Part shown: in pieces, positions 9,716-17,424 of the stretch
How the letters are laid out: each line of letters starts with the position of its first letter
Position numbering within the stretch: the first letter of the stretch is position 1
Origin: Gemmobacter lutimaris
GTDB lineage: Bacteria > Pseudomonadota > Alphaproteobacteria > Rhodobacterales > Rhodobacteraceae
NCBI RefSeq assembly: GCF_003570715.1
Contig: NZ_QXXQ01000008.1
Location: forward strand, 109,601-173,600
Reading direction: 5' to 3'
DNA length: 64,000 nt
Made by a program: the position numbers and the translations under genes
The notes under the pieces: model-generated
The model's input: only the letters and a program-made list of their open reading frames with translations
The model's database searches: none
Told to the model about the DNA's origin: nothing

Positions 9716-10828
9716 TTATTTGCACCATGCTTCATGCGTCGCGAAACTGGCGCCATCAAATTGTCCGCGGACAACATGCCTCTTGATCTTGCGCCGCTTG
9801 AGGCTGTCCAATAGTCGCCATGGACAGAACCCCGCGCTGCGTGGGCCAATGGTGATCGCCCTGAAATATGCGCCAATACGAAGAATGCTATCCTGCTTCT
9901 CAAGCAAGCCCCAGATTGTCAGGGCAGTGGCCATCGTGCCAAGTTTGCGTTCAGCAGCTTCGTAGCAAGCAATTTCTACGCCCATCATCGGTGCGAGTTG
10001 CCGTGCATGAGCAACCACATCCGCTGGAGATTTGATGTCATCTTGCAAGAATGCTTGGGCCTGTGGGCAGATCTCGACAAGTTCAGAGAGCGCTATTTCA
10101 GCCGTAGGTTCATTTCTGGTCGGATCTGCATCCTTATCTTTAAGTTCTTTTTCTGAATTCTGTTGGTGGCGGACATTTTGGCCGTTGTTGCCGGACATTT
10201 GATGCGCTTCAGAGCGCGTTTCCGCGCGGCTTCCAACATCGGGTCCGAGCTGATGAAGCCAGTGCTCCAGTTCTTCGTTGGTCAGTTTGCGGCGCAGAAC
10301 GCGGTGAAGTTGTTCGCGGCGGGAATCGTCTGCCAGTTCAGACAGTGCCGCGCGCAACCGGCAGCGCAGATACTTGTTACGGGCGGCGGCCTCGGCTGCT
10401 TCTTGCGCCAGTTCACGCAGGCGTCCATAGGCGGCAAAGAGGGGTGACAGATCCAGACCGAACCGCAGGACAGTTTCCATCTCCGGGTCGTGCCTGGAAT
10501 ACCGCTTGCCGTTCGGGCTGTCGAAGCGGATCAGGAAACCTGCCTCAACCAGTTGTGCAAAATGTCGGCGCAGCGTCCGGTCTGAAATGCCGTTCCGCCG
10601 CAGCATGATCGTGGCATTCGACGCAAAGACGCGGTTGTGGTTGCGCTTGGCTGGCAGGCAGGACAAGAGGGCGTCGAGGGTTGCTATGATCTGGGGCCCG
10701 AGTCCCAGCGCGGGCGCGGCCTGACGCAGCGTGTCGATAATGGCAAAGCGGTCGGGTCGATTGTTGTCCGCGGACAATGACAAAGTGTCCTGCGACCGGA
10801 TCGGTGCAGAGGCGTGCATGAAAGCCAT
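9716..10828 (-). CDS. repC: Plasmid replication initiator RepC
   Basis: A 370-aa RepC of the repABC family, the replication initiator. The N-terminal half has winged-helix character (NGISDRTLRRHFAQLVEAGF), matching the RepC DNA-binding fold. A charged low-complexity linker (SEKELKDKDADPTRNEP) precedes a C-terminal domain with AQAFLQDDIKSPADVVAHAR. It is third in the repA-repB-repC series on the minus strand, separated from repB by 231 nt holding the antisense RNA. The initiator binds its origin, usually inside its own gene; an AT-rich patch is present at 10131-10166. Confidence 0.95.
   Translation of the reverse strand: MAFMHASAPIRSQDTLSLSADNNRPDRFAIIDTLRQAAPALGLGPQIIATLDALLSCLPAKRNHNRVFASNATIMLRRNGISDRTLRRHFAQLVEAGFLIRFDSPNGKRYSRHDPEMETVLRFGLDLSPLFAAYGRLRELAQEAAEAAARNKYLRCRLRAALSELADDSRREQLHRVLRRKLTNEELEHWLHQLGPDVGSRAETRSEAHQMSGNNGQNVRHQQNSEKELKDKDADPTRNEPTAEIALSELVEICPQAQAFLQDDIKSPADVVAHARQLAPMMGVEIACYEAAERKLGTMATALTIWGLLEKQDSILRIGAYFRAITIGPRSAGFCPWRLLDSLKRRKIKRHVVRGQFDGASFATHEAWCK
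9761..9774. repeat. 14-bp palindrome TTGTCCGCGGACAA (copy 1)
   Basis: A perfect 14-bp palindrome inside the 3' end of repC. An identical copy lies in the 5' end of repC (10764-10777). Such spaced GC-centred palindromes are typical of parS sites for the RepB partition protein, which is the inferred role. Confidence 0.6.
10131..10166. other. AT-rich patch inside repC, candidate oriV
   Basis: A run of roughly 70% A+T within the GC-rich repC gene, covering the codons of the lysine/glutamate-rich linker. In repABC replicons the origin maps to an AT-rich segment within repC. Position and composition fit; function is inferred. Confidence 0.45.
10764..10777. repeat. 14-bp palindrome TTGTCCGCGGACAA (copy 2)
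   Basis: Exact second copy of the palindrome at 9761-9774, near the start of repC. The two copies bracket the gene about 1 kb apart, consistent with a partition locus (parS) recognised by RepB. Confidence 0.6.
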
Positions 10829-10909
10829 GGGTCTTCACGGCAAACCAAAGGGAATTACCCTGACCAAAAGGCCGAGCATTCTGCCGCTATCAGGCAAAAT
10901 TCCATCAAT

Positions 10910-10924
10910 CAGCCGAATCGGCTG
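10910..10924. repeat. Palindrome in the repC leader
   Basis: CAGCCGA and TCGGCTG (7-bp arms, 1-nt centre) lie 2 nt upstream of the antisense-RNA -35 box and within the repC leader on the minus strand. It could be a leader hairpin affected by antisense pairing or an operator; neither is shown. Confidence 0.4.
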
Positions 10925-10926
10925 TC

Positions 10927-10954
10927 TTGACTGTCGGGGAGAAGCTGGTAAATC
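10927..10954 (+). promoter_or_regulatory. Candidate promoter of antisense RNA
   Basis: TTGACT (10927-10932), a 16-nt spacer and TAAATC (10949-10954) on the plus strand, opposite to the rep genes. The predicted start near 10961 gives a transcript of about 55 nt to the terminator hairpin. Confidence 0.6.
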
Positions 10955-10960
10955 TGTGGG

Positions 10961-11016
10961 TGCTAAGCAACAGATTGGGCTCTCCGAGGGTGACCTTGGG
11001 GGGCTCTTTCTTTTCC
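10961..11016 (+). ncRNA. Counter-transcribed RNA controlling repC (incompatibility RNA)
   Basis: A small antisense RNA of about 55 nt is predicted from a good plus-strand promoter (10927-10954) to an intrinsic terminator. It lies in the 231-nt repB-repC gap, transcribed against repC. repABC plasmids encode such a ctRNA at exactly this place; it pairs with the repC leader to limit RepC synthesis and sets copy number and incompatibility. Transcript ends are inferred from promoter and terminator, not measured. Confidence 0.7.
10977..11016 (+). terminator. Intrinsic terminator of antisense RNA
   Basis: A 13-bp stem (left arm 10977-10989, right arm 10994-11006, several G-U pairs) closes a GTGA loop and is followed by TTTCTTTTCC on the plus strand. 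This is a strong Rho-independent terminator oriented against repC. Confidence 0.75.
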
Positions 11017-11059
11017 TGTGGTTGCGATGTGCTCCTTGTTGTTGCTGTGCTCGATGTAG

Positions 11060-12034
11060 TCAGTCCGTGCGGTGGCCGGATTTCCAGCTTCGGTAAAGCC
11101 GCAGGATTTCGTGTTCCGCATTCGCGCGCAGCCAGTCGGTGAAGGCGGGGTCGCCACTCTGGCCGAACCGGATCGTCAGCGCGCGCGGTGTGGATTTTAC
11201 TTCGGCAATGGTCGCGCCGGATGTGTCGCGAACGGCCACGTCAGGTTCGGTAGGTGGGGCTTGACGGGCCGGTGTGGAAGCCTTGATGGTCGCCGCCTGA
11301 AGCTGGGCGAACCGATCATCCGACGAAATCGCAGCCGCATTCGCGCTCAGCCGGTCGGCGAGTTCCTCAAGATTCAATCCATGATCGCGGGCGGTATCCG
11401 CCAGATCTTCCCACCGGCGCCGACCGATGCCATGGGCCGGGCCAACAAAGCGGATCACCGAAGCCGGAATGGTGCGGGCCACCTTGGTCATGCGCGACAG
11501 CATCGGCTTGTCGATTGCCAACGCGTCAAGGATCACCGCTGTGTCATAGCCATTGGCCGCCAGTTCACTGACGAACACAGCCTTTTCGATGAAACTTGGA
11601 TCGACGCGCAGACTGTTTTCCTGTCCTTGCGCAAGGATCGCCTGTTCATCGCTCAGCGACCGGATCAGAGCCTTGGCCGGCAGCCCGGCAAGTTTCAGCG
11701 CCTGTAGCCGGCGGCGGCCATAGACGATGCGATACCGCCCCGGCGTCTCGGCCAGTGGGCGCACCATGATTGGCACCTGCTGACCATGGTGCCGAATGCT
11801 TTCTGCCAGCTCGGTCACATCGGCATCCGTGATGGCAAGCCGGTCGCGTGGCCCGTCATCTTCAATCAGGGTCGGGTCGATCTCTCGGATGGCATTGGAC
11901 GACAGATCCCGCAGGGTCGATTTCACACCGGACATGGGTCCGGTATTGGGAAAGCGGGGGCGTGATTCCGCAGGAGCGGGCTCTGTTTGCGGGGCAGGGG
12001 GCGGTGGTGGCTGAAAGATGTTGCGGCGTGCCAT
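11060..12034 (-). CDS. repB: Plasmid partition protein RepB (ParB-like)
   Basis: A 324-aa ParB-family protein that binds parS and cooperates with RepA in segregation. After a proline-rich N-terminus, the ParB nuclease-like domain shows ELAESIRHHGQQVPIMVRP and YRIVYGRRRLQALKLAG (residues about 75-125), then an arginine-patch equivalent (GQENSLRVDPSFIEKA) and a helix-turn-helix region (DALAIDKPMLSRMTKVA). The start overlaps the repA stop as TGATG, indicating coupling. The C-terminal part would mediate dimerisation. Confidence 0.95.
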   Translation of the reverse strand: MARRNIFQPPPPPAPQTEPAPAESRPRFPNTGPMSGVKSTLRDLSSNAIREIDPTLIEDDGPRDRLAITDADVTELAESIRHHGQQVPIMVRPLAETPGRYRIVYGRRRLQALKLAGLPAKALIRSLSDEQAILAQGQENSLRVDPSFIEKAVFVSELAANGYDTAVILDALAIDKPMLSRMTKVARTIPASVIRFVGPAHGIGRRRWEDLADTARDHGLNLEELADRLSANAAAISSDDRFAQLQAATIKASTPARQAPPTEPDVAVRDTSGATIAEVKSTPRALTIRFGQSGDPAFTDWLRANAEHEILRLYRSWKSGHRTD

Positions 12035-13233
12035 CAGCTATTCCCCCGTCCCCAAGCCTGCTGGATAACCGCCTCGAATTCATCCGCAACGCCGTTCACG
12101 CTTTCCAGAATACGGTCCAGTGTCTTGCGAACAACCTGGTTCGGGTCCAGCTCATAGATCGTTTGCTGCGTCATCCCCGCGTCGGAAATCGCGGTGGATT
12201 TCAGCATGGGGGTATTCAAAACCTGTTCCAGCAGGATCGAGCGCAGAAAGCCTGCCATCTGTGCCTGCGGAACATCGGTCGGTTCATAGCGGGCGATCAG
12301 GAATTTCAGGAACCGCCAGTCGGTCGGTCCGGTGGATTCTTCCAGCGTTCGGACAGTTTCCCCAGCCATTTCAAGGAATTGTGCCATGGACGCTACATCC
12401 AGCATGCTGGGAACGACTGTGATCAGCAGTCCGGTGGAGGCCAGAAGTGCCGACATGGTGGTGAAGCCGAGTTGCGGTGGGCAGTCGATGATCACCAGAT
12501 CATAGTCGTTCTCCACCTCGGTCAGCGCGATGCCAAGCCGCTGGGTGAAGGGTGGTTCGATCCGGTGTTGCAGGGCATAGGCAGTTTCGGTCTCGTATTC
12601 CGAAAGCAGCAGACCTGCCGGGGCCAGATCAAGGTTGTGGAAATAGGTCTGCCGGATGATCTGGCTCAGCGGAACAGGGTCTTCATAGCGCAGGGCATCG
12701 TAAACCGTGCCTGCCTCGGCAAATTCGATCTCGGGGCGGTAGCCGAACATGGTGGTCAGGCTCGCCTGCGGGTCCATGTCGATGGCCAGCACACGATAGC
12801 CGCGCAGGGCATAGCGCTGCGCCAGATGGATCGCCGTCGTCGTCTTGCTGGACCCGCCCTTGAAGTTGACGATGGAAATGACCTGAAGCCCGTCACCCTC
12901 GCGGCGGCCGGGGCGATAGGTTTCACCATTGCGGCCGGTGCGGGCCATCACATCGCGAATCTGGTCGATCTCTTCGGCGGAATAAAGCCTGCGACCGCGG
13001 GAATCCGTCTCTACATCGGGGAAATCGCCTTCCTGATGCCGGGTCCGCAGGTTGGACATCGAGATGCCGGTCAGCTCCGACACCTCGGCCGGATGAAACT
13101 TGCGCAGCATTTTCCGGCTTCCAGGGTGGAAGCTGTTCCGCATATGGCTGTTCAGCGCCTCGGATAGCCGGGTGGCATTTGCACTGATCATGCCGGCGAT
13201 GCTGCCGGGTTCGGGGAATCTGTCGCTCGTCAT
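12034..13233 (-). CDS. repA: Plasmid partition ATPase RepA (ParA-like)
   Basis: A 399-aa ParA-type ATPase that segregates the plasmid and autoregulates the operon. An N-terminal MerR-like helix-turn-helix region (FHPAEVSELTGISMSNLR, residues 46-63) precedes the deviant Walker A KGGSSKTT at residues 125-132, with the signature lysine K125. VLAIDMDPQASLT and DYDLVIIDCPPQLGF are the Walker A' and B segments. ATG at 13233 has GAGGA 5 nt upstream; the longer frame starts with GTG at 13263 and lacks support. Confidence 0.96.
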   Translation of the reverse strand: MTSDRFPEPGSIAGMISANATRLSEALNSHMRNSFHPGSRKMLRKFHPAEVSELTGISMSNLRTRHQEGDFPDVETDSRGRRLYSAEEIDQIRDVMARTGRNGETYRPGRREGDGLQVISIVNFKGGSSKTTTAIHLAQRYALRGYRVLAIDMDPQASLTTMFGYRPEIEFAEAGTVYDALRYEDPVPLSQIIRQTYFHNLDLAPAGLLLSEYETETAYALQHRIEPPFTQRLGIALTEVENDYDLVIIDCPPQLGFTTMSALLASTGLLITVVPSMLDVASMAQFLEMAGETVRTLEESTGPTDWRFLKFLIARYEPTDVPQAQMAGFLRSILLEQVLNTPMLKSTAISDAGMTQQTIYELDPNQVVRKTLDRILESVNGVADEFEAVIQQAWGRGNS

Positions 13234-13506
13234 ACTATCCTCGATGGTCTCTTCGCGGACCACTTTCTCTTTCGTCGCATAAGGGCGTCAAAAGCGAAAC
13301 CATGCGACAATTTGAGGAATGACACGCAACTCGTCGTGCGGCAACAGAATTTTTCCGATGGGCCCGGGGTGTCATATCCCCAAAGTTTGCGCTTTTTCTG
13401 AACACCTTCTGCCAACCAAATGAAATATAATCAGAAAATACACTCTTGCGCGAGGGTTTGATGCCTCAGGTTTCAGGCTCCGTCGGCTCGGCTGATCGCA
13501 TGCGAG

Positions 13507-13515
13507 TTATCCACA
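13507..13515 (+). promoter_or_regulatory. DnaA box
   Basis: TTATCCACA is an exact match to the DnaA-box consensus, about 270 nt upstream of repA. It may link plasmid replication or rep transcription to host DnaA. Confidence 0.5.
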
Positions 13516-13566
13516 GGTTTTGCCAGGGCACCGAGTCGGGGGCAGTCAAGCATGGGGCGGGGCGGT

Positions 13567-13579
13567 TTGTCGCCGACAA
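13567..13579. repeat. TTGTCGCCGACAA palindrome
   Basis: A 13-bp palindrome sharing the TTGTC/GACAA arms of the two repC copies but with a 3-nt instead of a 4-nt centre. It may be a RepA operator or a third RepB site. Confidence 0.4.
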
Positions 13580-13665
13580 CATGGCGCTGAAGGCGACGGA
13601 TTCGCGCGTCGTTAGCGTAAAATGGACAAATCGGCGATGGGCCGGGCATGGGAAGGCAAGGCAGA

Positions 13666-14916
13666 ATGGCCGATCAGGGTAGCGAAGACATTGCGCGTGT
13701 CATTGCGGGGGCGAAACGTCGCGGCGGCAGGGGCTGGCTTCTGGCGCTTCTGCTGCTGGGTCTGGGGTTGTCAGGGTGGCTCTGGGTAGGGCGCAGTGCC
13801 GAAACCGGCGGAACAGTCTATGTGACCGAACCCGTCGTGCGTGGTGATCTGACCGCGACGGTCACCGCCACAGGCACCGTGCAACCCACGACCGAGGTAG
13901 AGGTCTCGTCCGAGTTGTCGGGCACGCTTCTGTCGGTGGATGTCGATTACAATGATGAAGTGACCGTCGGGCAAGTGCTGGCGCGGCTCGACGACACCAA
14001 ACTTCGCGCTCAGGTCGCCAATGCCGAGGCTGCGCTGGCAGCGGCGCGGGCGCAGCTTGCGCAGGCCGAAGCCACGCAGCGCGAGGCGGAGGAGCTTTAC
14101 GAAACCCAGGCCGAGTTGCAAAAGCGCGGCGTAGTCAAACATAGCGACTTCGTGACCTACGAGGCCAACCGCGACCGTGCGCGTGCTGCGGTCGAGGCTG
14201 CGCAGGCGTCCCTGACGCTGGCCGAGGCCAATCTGGCGCTGCAACGCACGGATCTGGAAAAGACCGCCATCCGCTCGCCCATCGCCGGGGTGGTGCTGAA
14301 CCGCGATGTTTCTGCCGGGCAGATCGTCGCGGCCTCGCTGTCGGCACCGACACTGTTCACCCTGGCCGAGGATTTGCGCCGCATGCAGTTGCTGGTCGAT
14401 ATCGACGAGGCCGACATCGGCGAGATCGCAGTAGGCAATGCCGCGCGTTTTACCGTCGATGCCTATTCCGGCCGAAGCTTCCCCGCCACCATCACCCAGA
14501 TCCGCTATGCACCGGAAACGACGGATGATGTGGTGACTTACAAGGGTGTGCTGGCGGTGGACAATGCCGACCTGACGCTGCGCCCCGGCATGACGGCGAC
14601 AGCGACCATCGTGGTGACCGAGGAAAAGGGTGTGCTTCAGGTGTCCAATGCCGCGCTGCGCTATGCGCCGCCGCAAATGGTGGAAAGCGCGGGCGGCGGG
14701 GCAGGGGGGCTGGTGGGGCTGATCATGCCGGCGCCGCCCGGTTCGGGCAGTAGCAGCGCGGCCAGCGGCAAGACGGTCTGGGTGCTGCGCGACGGCACCC
14801 CGGTCGAGGTGCAGGTGACGCCCGGTGCCACGGACGGAAAGTACACCGTGATTGCTGCGGGTGATCTGGCAGAGGGCGATCAGGTCATCACCGACCAGCG
14901 CGATGCCGCAAAATGA
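13666..14916 (+). CDS. MacA-type periplasmic adaptor (HlyD family)
   Basis: A 416-aa membrane-fusion protein. One N-terminal membrane anchor (residues about 23-41) is followed by a split lipoyl domain (VTATGTVQPTTEVEVSSELS), a long alpha-helical hairpin rich in Ala/Gln/Glu (about 105-205), and a beta-barrel domain ending in a membrane-proximal part. It would bridge the inner-membrane MacB transporter and an outer-membrane TolC channel. The next two genes overlap or abut it, forming an operon. ATG at 13666 is preferred over 13648. The exported substrate is unknown; macrolide-type compounds, peptides and siderophores are all precedents. Confidence 0.88.
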   Translation: MADQGSEDIARVIAGAKRRGGRGWLLALLLLGLGLSGWLWVGRSAETGGTVYVTEPVVRGDLTATVTATGTVQPTTEVEVSSELSGTLLSVDVDYNDEVTVGQVLARLDDTKLRAQVANAEAALAAARAQLAQAEATQREAEELYETQAELQKRGVVKHSDFVTYEANRDRARAAVEAAQASLTLAEANLALQRTDLEKTAIRSPIAGVVLNRDVSAGQIVAASLSAPTLFTLAEDLRRMQLLVDIDEADIGEIAVGNAARFTVDAYSGRSFPATITQIRYAPETTDDVVTYKGVLAVDNADLTLRPGMTATATIVVTEEKGVLQVSNAALRYAPPQMVESAGGGAGGLVGLIMPAPPGSGSSSAASGKTVWVLRDGTPVEVQVTPGATDGKYTVIAAGDLAEGDQVITDQRDAAK

Positions 14917-15617
14917 CCGTGCCGCTGATCGAGTTGCGGGGCATCACCCGGCAGTATGGCAGTGGCGAGGCATTGGTCAGGGCGCTGGACGGGGTGGATC
15001 TGCGGATCGACCGGGGCGAGTTTGTCGCCATCATGGGGCCTTCGGGGTCGGGCAAATCCACCGCCATGAATATCATCGGCTGTCTGGACCGGCCAAGTGC
15101 GGGCAACTACCTGTTCAACGGGGTCGAGGTGGCGACGCTGGATCAGGATCAGCGCGCGCTTCTGCGCCGCCACTACCTCGGCTTCGTGTTTCAGGGCTTC
15201 AACCTGCTGCCGCGCACCACGGCGCTGGAGAATGTGGAACTGCCGCTGATCTACAAGGGCCAGCCCAAGGCCGAACGCGCGGCGCGGGCGCGGCAGGCGC
15301 TGGCGCGCGTGGGTCTGACGGGGCGCGAGGATCACACCCCGTCGCAGCTTTCGGGTGGCCAGCAGCAGCGCGTCGCCATTGCCCGCGCCCTGGCGGGCGA
15401 GCCGATGGTGATGCTGGCGGATGAACCGACCGGCAACCTCGACACCCGCCGCAGTGTCGAGATCATGGAGCTGTTGCAGCAGCTCAACCGCGACGCCGGT
15501 CTGACCATCGTCATGGTGACGCATGAGGAGGACATGGCCGCCTATGCCTCGCGGCTGGTGGTCTTTACCGATGGCAAGGTCGTGCGGGACGAGCCGACCC
15601 GCGCAAGGGGGGCGTGA
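14913..15617 (+). CDS. MacB-type ABC transporter, ATP-binding protein
   Basis: A 234-aa LolD/MacB-type ATPase. Walker A GPSGSGKS is at residues 42-49, with signature [15 protein letters not shown] and Walker [12 protein letters not shown]. The start overlaps the adaptor stop (ATGA). In most MacB proteins the ATPase is fused to the permease; here they are separate genes. With the adjacent permease it would form a mechanotransmission-type exporter powered by ATP. Confidence 0.92.
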   Translation: MTVPLIELRGITRQYGSGEALVRALDGVDLRIDRGEFVAIMGPSGSGKSTAMNIIGCLDRPSAGNYLFNGVEVATLDQDQRALLRRHYLGFVFQGFNLLPRTTALENVELPLIYKGQPKAERAARARQALARVGLTGREDHTPSQLSGGQQQRVAIARALAGEPMVMLADEPTGNLDTRRSVEIMELLQQLNRDAGLTIVMVTHEEDMAAYASRLVVFTDGKVVRDEPTRARGA

Positions 15618-16822
15618 TGCTGCTGGAAACCATTCGCCTAGCGCTGACCGCCATTACCCGCAACGTGCTGCGGTCGTTCCTGACCGTGCTGGGCATCGTG
15701 ATCGGCGTGGCGGCGGTGATTGCCATGGTCACGGTGGGGCAGGGGTCTTCGGAACAGGTTTCGGCCAATGTGGAATCGCTGGGCACCAATGTGCTGATCC
15801 TGCGCCCCGGCACGCGGATGATGGGGCCGGGCGCGCGCAATACCGCGCCCGCCTTCCGGCTGACCGATGTGCAGGCGCTGGAGGATCTGGAAAGCCTGTC
15901 GGCGGTGGCGCCCGTGGTCTCCACCTCGGAAACTGCCGTCTACGGCAATACCAACCGCACCACCACGGTCACCGGCACCACCTCGGCCTATCTGGAGACC
16001 GGCGGCTGGCAGATCGCGCGCGGCCGCGCCTTCACCCCGACCGAAGATCGCAGCGGCGCCAATGTCTGCATTATCGGCGAAACGGTGCGCACCGCGCTGT
16101 TCGGCGCGACCGACCCCACAGGCGAGAAGATCCGCATCAAGGCGATCTCCTGCGAGGTCATCGGCCTGCTGACCGCCAAGGGCGCCGGCTCGTTCGGGCA
16201 GGATCAGGACGATATGGTGTTGATGCCCGTGCGCACGGTGCAGCGGCGGCTGCTTGGCACCCAGGATGTCTCGTCGATGTCCATGCAGGTGGCCCCCGGT
16301 CGGTCAAGCGACCGGGCGATCAGCGACATCCAGACCCTTATGCGCGACCGCCGCCATATTGCACCGGGGGAGGAAGACAATTTCTCGGTCAATGACATGA
16401 AGGAACTGGCCTCGATGCTGAATTCCGTGAATTCGGTGCTGACGGGCCTGCTGTCCTCGGTCGCGGCGGTCAGCCTGCTGGTCGGCGGTATCGGGATCAT
16501 GAACATCATGCTGGTCTCGGTCACCGAGCGCACCCGCGAAATCGGTATCCGCCTTTCAGTCGGTGCGCAGGCAAGCCAGGTCTTGATGCAGTTTCTGGTG
16601 GAGGCCGTGGTGCTGTCTGTGCTGGGCGGGATCGTGGGCATTCTGGCCGGGCTGGGGCTGGCCTTCGTCGCGGCGCAGATCATGGCCATTCCGTTTTCGC
16701 CCAGTCCCGGCGTCGTGGCGCTGGCCTTCGGCTTTTCGGCGGTGGTCGGCATGGTCTTCGGCTATTTCCCGGCCCGCGCTGCGGCCCGGCTCGACCCGAT
16801 CGAGGCGCTGCGGCATCAATAG
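15617..16822 (+). CDS. MacB-type ABC transporter, permease (FtsX family)
   Basis: A 401-aa permease with the MacB topology: one N-terminal helix (SFLTVLGIVIGVAAVIAMVT), a periplasmic domain of about 220 residues, and three C-terminal helices forming the FtsX domain with GGIGIMNIMLVSVTERTREI. ATG at 15617 overlaps the ATPase stop as TGATG and has AAGGGG upstream; a GTG at 15614 is the alternative. It converges with the Lrp-type gene 20 nt downstream. Confidence 0.92.
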   Translation: MLLETIRLALTAITRNVLRSFLTVLGIVIGVAAVIAMVTVGQGSSEQVSANVESLGTNVLILRPGTRMMGPGARNTAPAFRLTDVQALEDLESLSAVAPVVSTSETAVYGNTNRTTTVTGTTSAYLETGGWQIARGRAFTPTEDRSGANVCIIGETVRTALFGATDPTGEKIRIKAISCEVIGLLTAKGAGSFGQDQDDMVLMPVRTVQRRLLGTQDVSSMSMQVAPGRSSDRAISDIQTLMRDRRHIAPGEEDNFSVNDMKELASMLNSVNSVLTGLLSSVAAVSLLVGGIGIMNIMLVSVTERTREIGIRLSVGAQASQVLMQFLVEAVVLSVLGGIVGILAGLGLAFVAAQIMAIPFSPSPGVVALAFGFSAVVGMVFGYFPARAAARLDPIEALRHQ

Positions 16823-16842
16823 CACGCCGCGCGCATTCGGGG

Positions 16843-17304
16843 TCAGACCGGAATCGCGGTGGTGTGCTTGACACGCCGCAGCACGAAGATGGACGAGGAA
16901 CTTGCGATGGCCTCGTGATCCAGTATCCCGTGCATCAGCACCTGTTCGTAATCCGCGACGTCCCGCGCCACGATATGCAGCAGGTAATCCCAGTCCCCGC
17001 TGATCGAATAGCATTCGACCACGGCCTCCTGCCGGTCGATGAAAGCTTCGAAAGCCGCGCGCATCTTGCGGGTTTGGGCGCTGAGCCGGATCTGACAGAA
17101 GACATCCAGCCCACGCCCCAGTTTCGCCGGATCGACCAGCCGCACCTCCGGGCCCAGAATGCCCGCCTCCTCCAGCGCCCTGACGCGCCGCCAACAGGAG
17201 GCGGCAGAAGATCCGACCCGCTCGGCCAGATCCTGATTGGACAGGCCACCCTCGCTTTGCAGGGTTTGGATAATCCTGCGGTCTATCGGATCAATCTGAT
17301 CCAT
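16843..17304 (-). CDS. Lrp/AsnC-family transcriptional regulator
   Basis: A 153-aa regulator with an N-terminal winged helix-turn-helix (IDRRIIQTLQSEGGLSNQDL, then SSAASCWRRVRALEEAGIL) and a C-terminal RAM ligand-binding domain (ECYSISGDWDYLLHIVARD). It is divergent from the 2-oxoacid dehydrogenase E1/E2 genes, the arrangement seen for BkdR-type activators of branched-chain keto acid dehydrogenase. It probably senses an amino acid and controls that operon; a palindrome at 17327-17344 is a candidate site. Confidence 0.92.
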   Translation of the reverse strand: MDQIDPIDRRIIQTLQSEGGLSNQDLAERVGSSAASCWRRVRALEEAGILGPEVRLVDPAKLGRGLDVFCQIRLSAQTRKMRAAFEAFIDRQEAVVECYSISGDWDYLLHIVARDVADYEQVLMHGILDHEAIASSSSIFVLRRVKHTTAIPV

Positions 17305-17326
17305 GTTTCCTCGGATTGTCTGAAAG

Positions 17327-17344
17327 GTGAAATGAATGTTTCAC
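17327..17344. promoter_or_regulatory. Candidate Lrp-type operator
   Basis: GTGAAA (17327-17332) and TTTCAC (17339-17344) form a perfect 6-bp inverted repeat with a 6-nt AT-rich centre between the divergent Lrp and E1 genes. Confidence 0.5.
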
Positions 17345-17424
17345 ATATAGATTGAAAAGCGGACCATATGAAAGGGTTTTCCGGTCCATTTGCGCTAAAC
17401 TTCTCCGAGGCTGGAGGATGCAGG

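Larger units (their letters stand above)
13234..13665. other. repA upstream region (no gene)
   Basis: A 432-nt gene-less stretch between divergent repA and the macA-like gene. It holds an AT-rich block at about 13395-13445 where a repA promoter is likely, a DnaA box at 13507-13515 and a TTGTC/GACAA palindrome at 13567-13579. A 78-codon plus-strand frame here has no recognisable features and is not annotated. Confidence 0.6.

Noticed and set aside
13446..13682. 78-codon plus-strand frame upstream of the macA-like gene
   Set aside because: No family resemblance or ribosome-binding site; it covers the DnaA box and palindrome.
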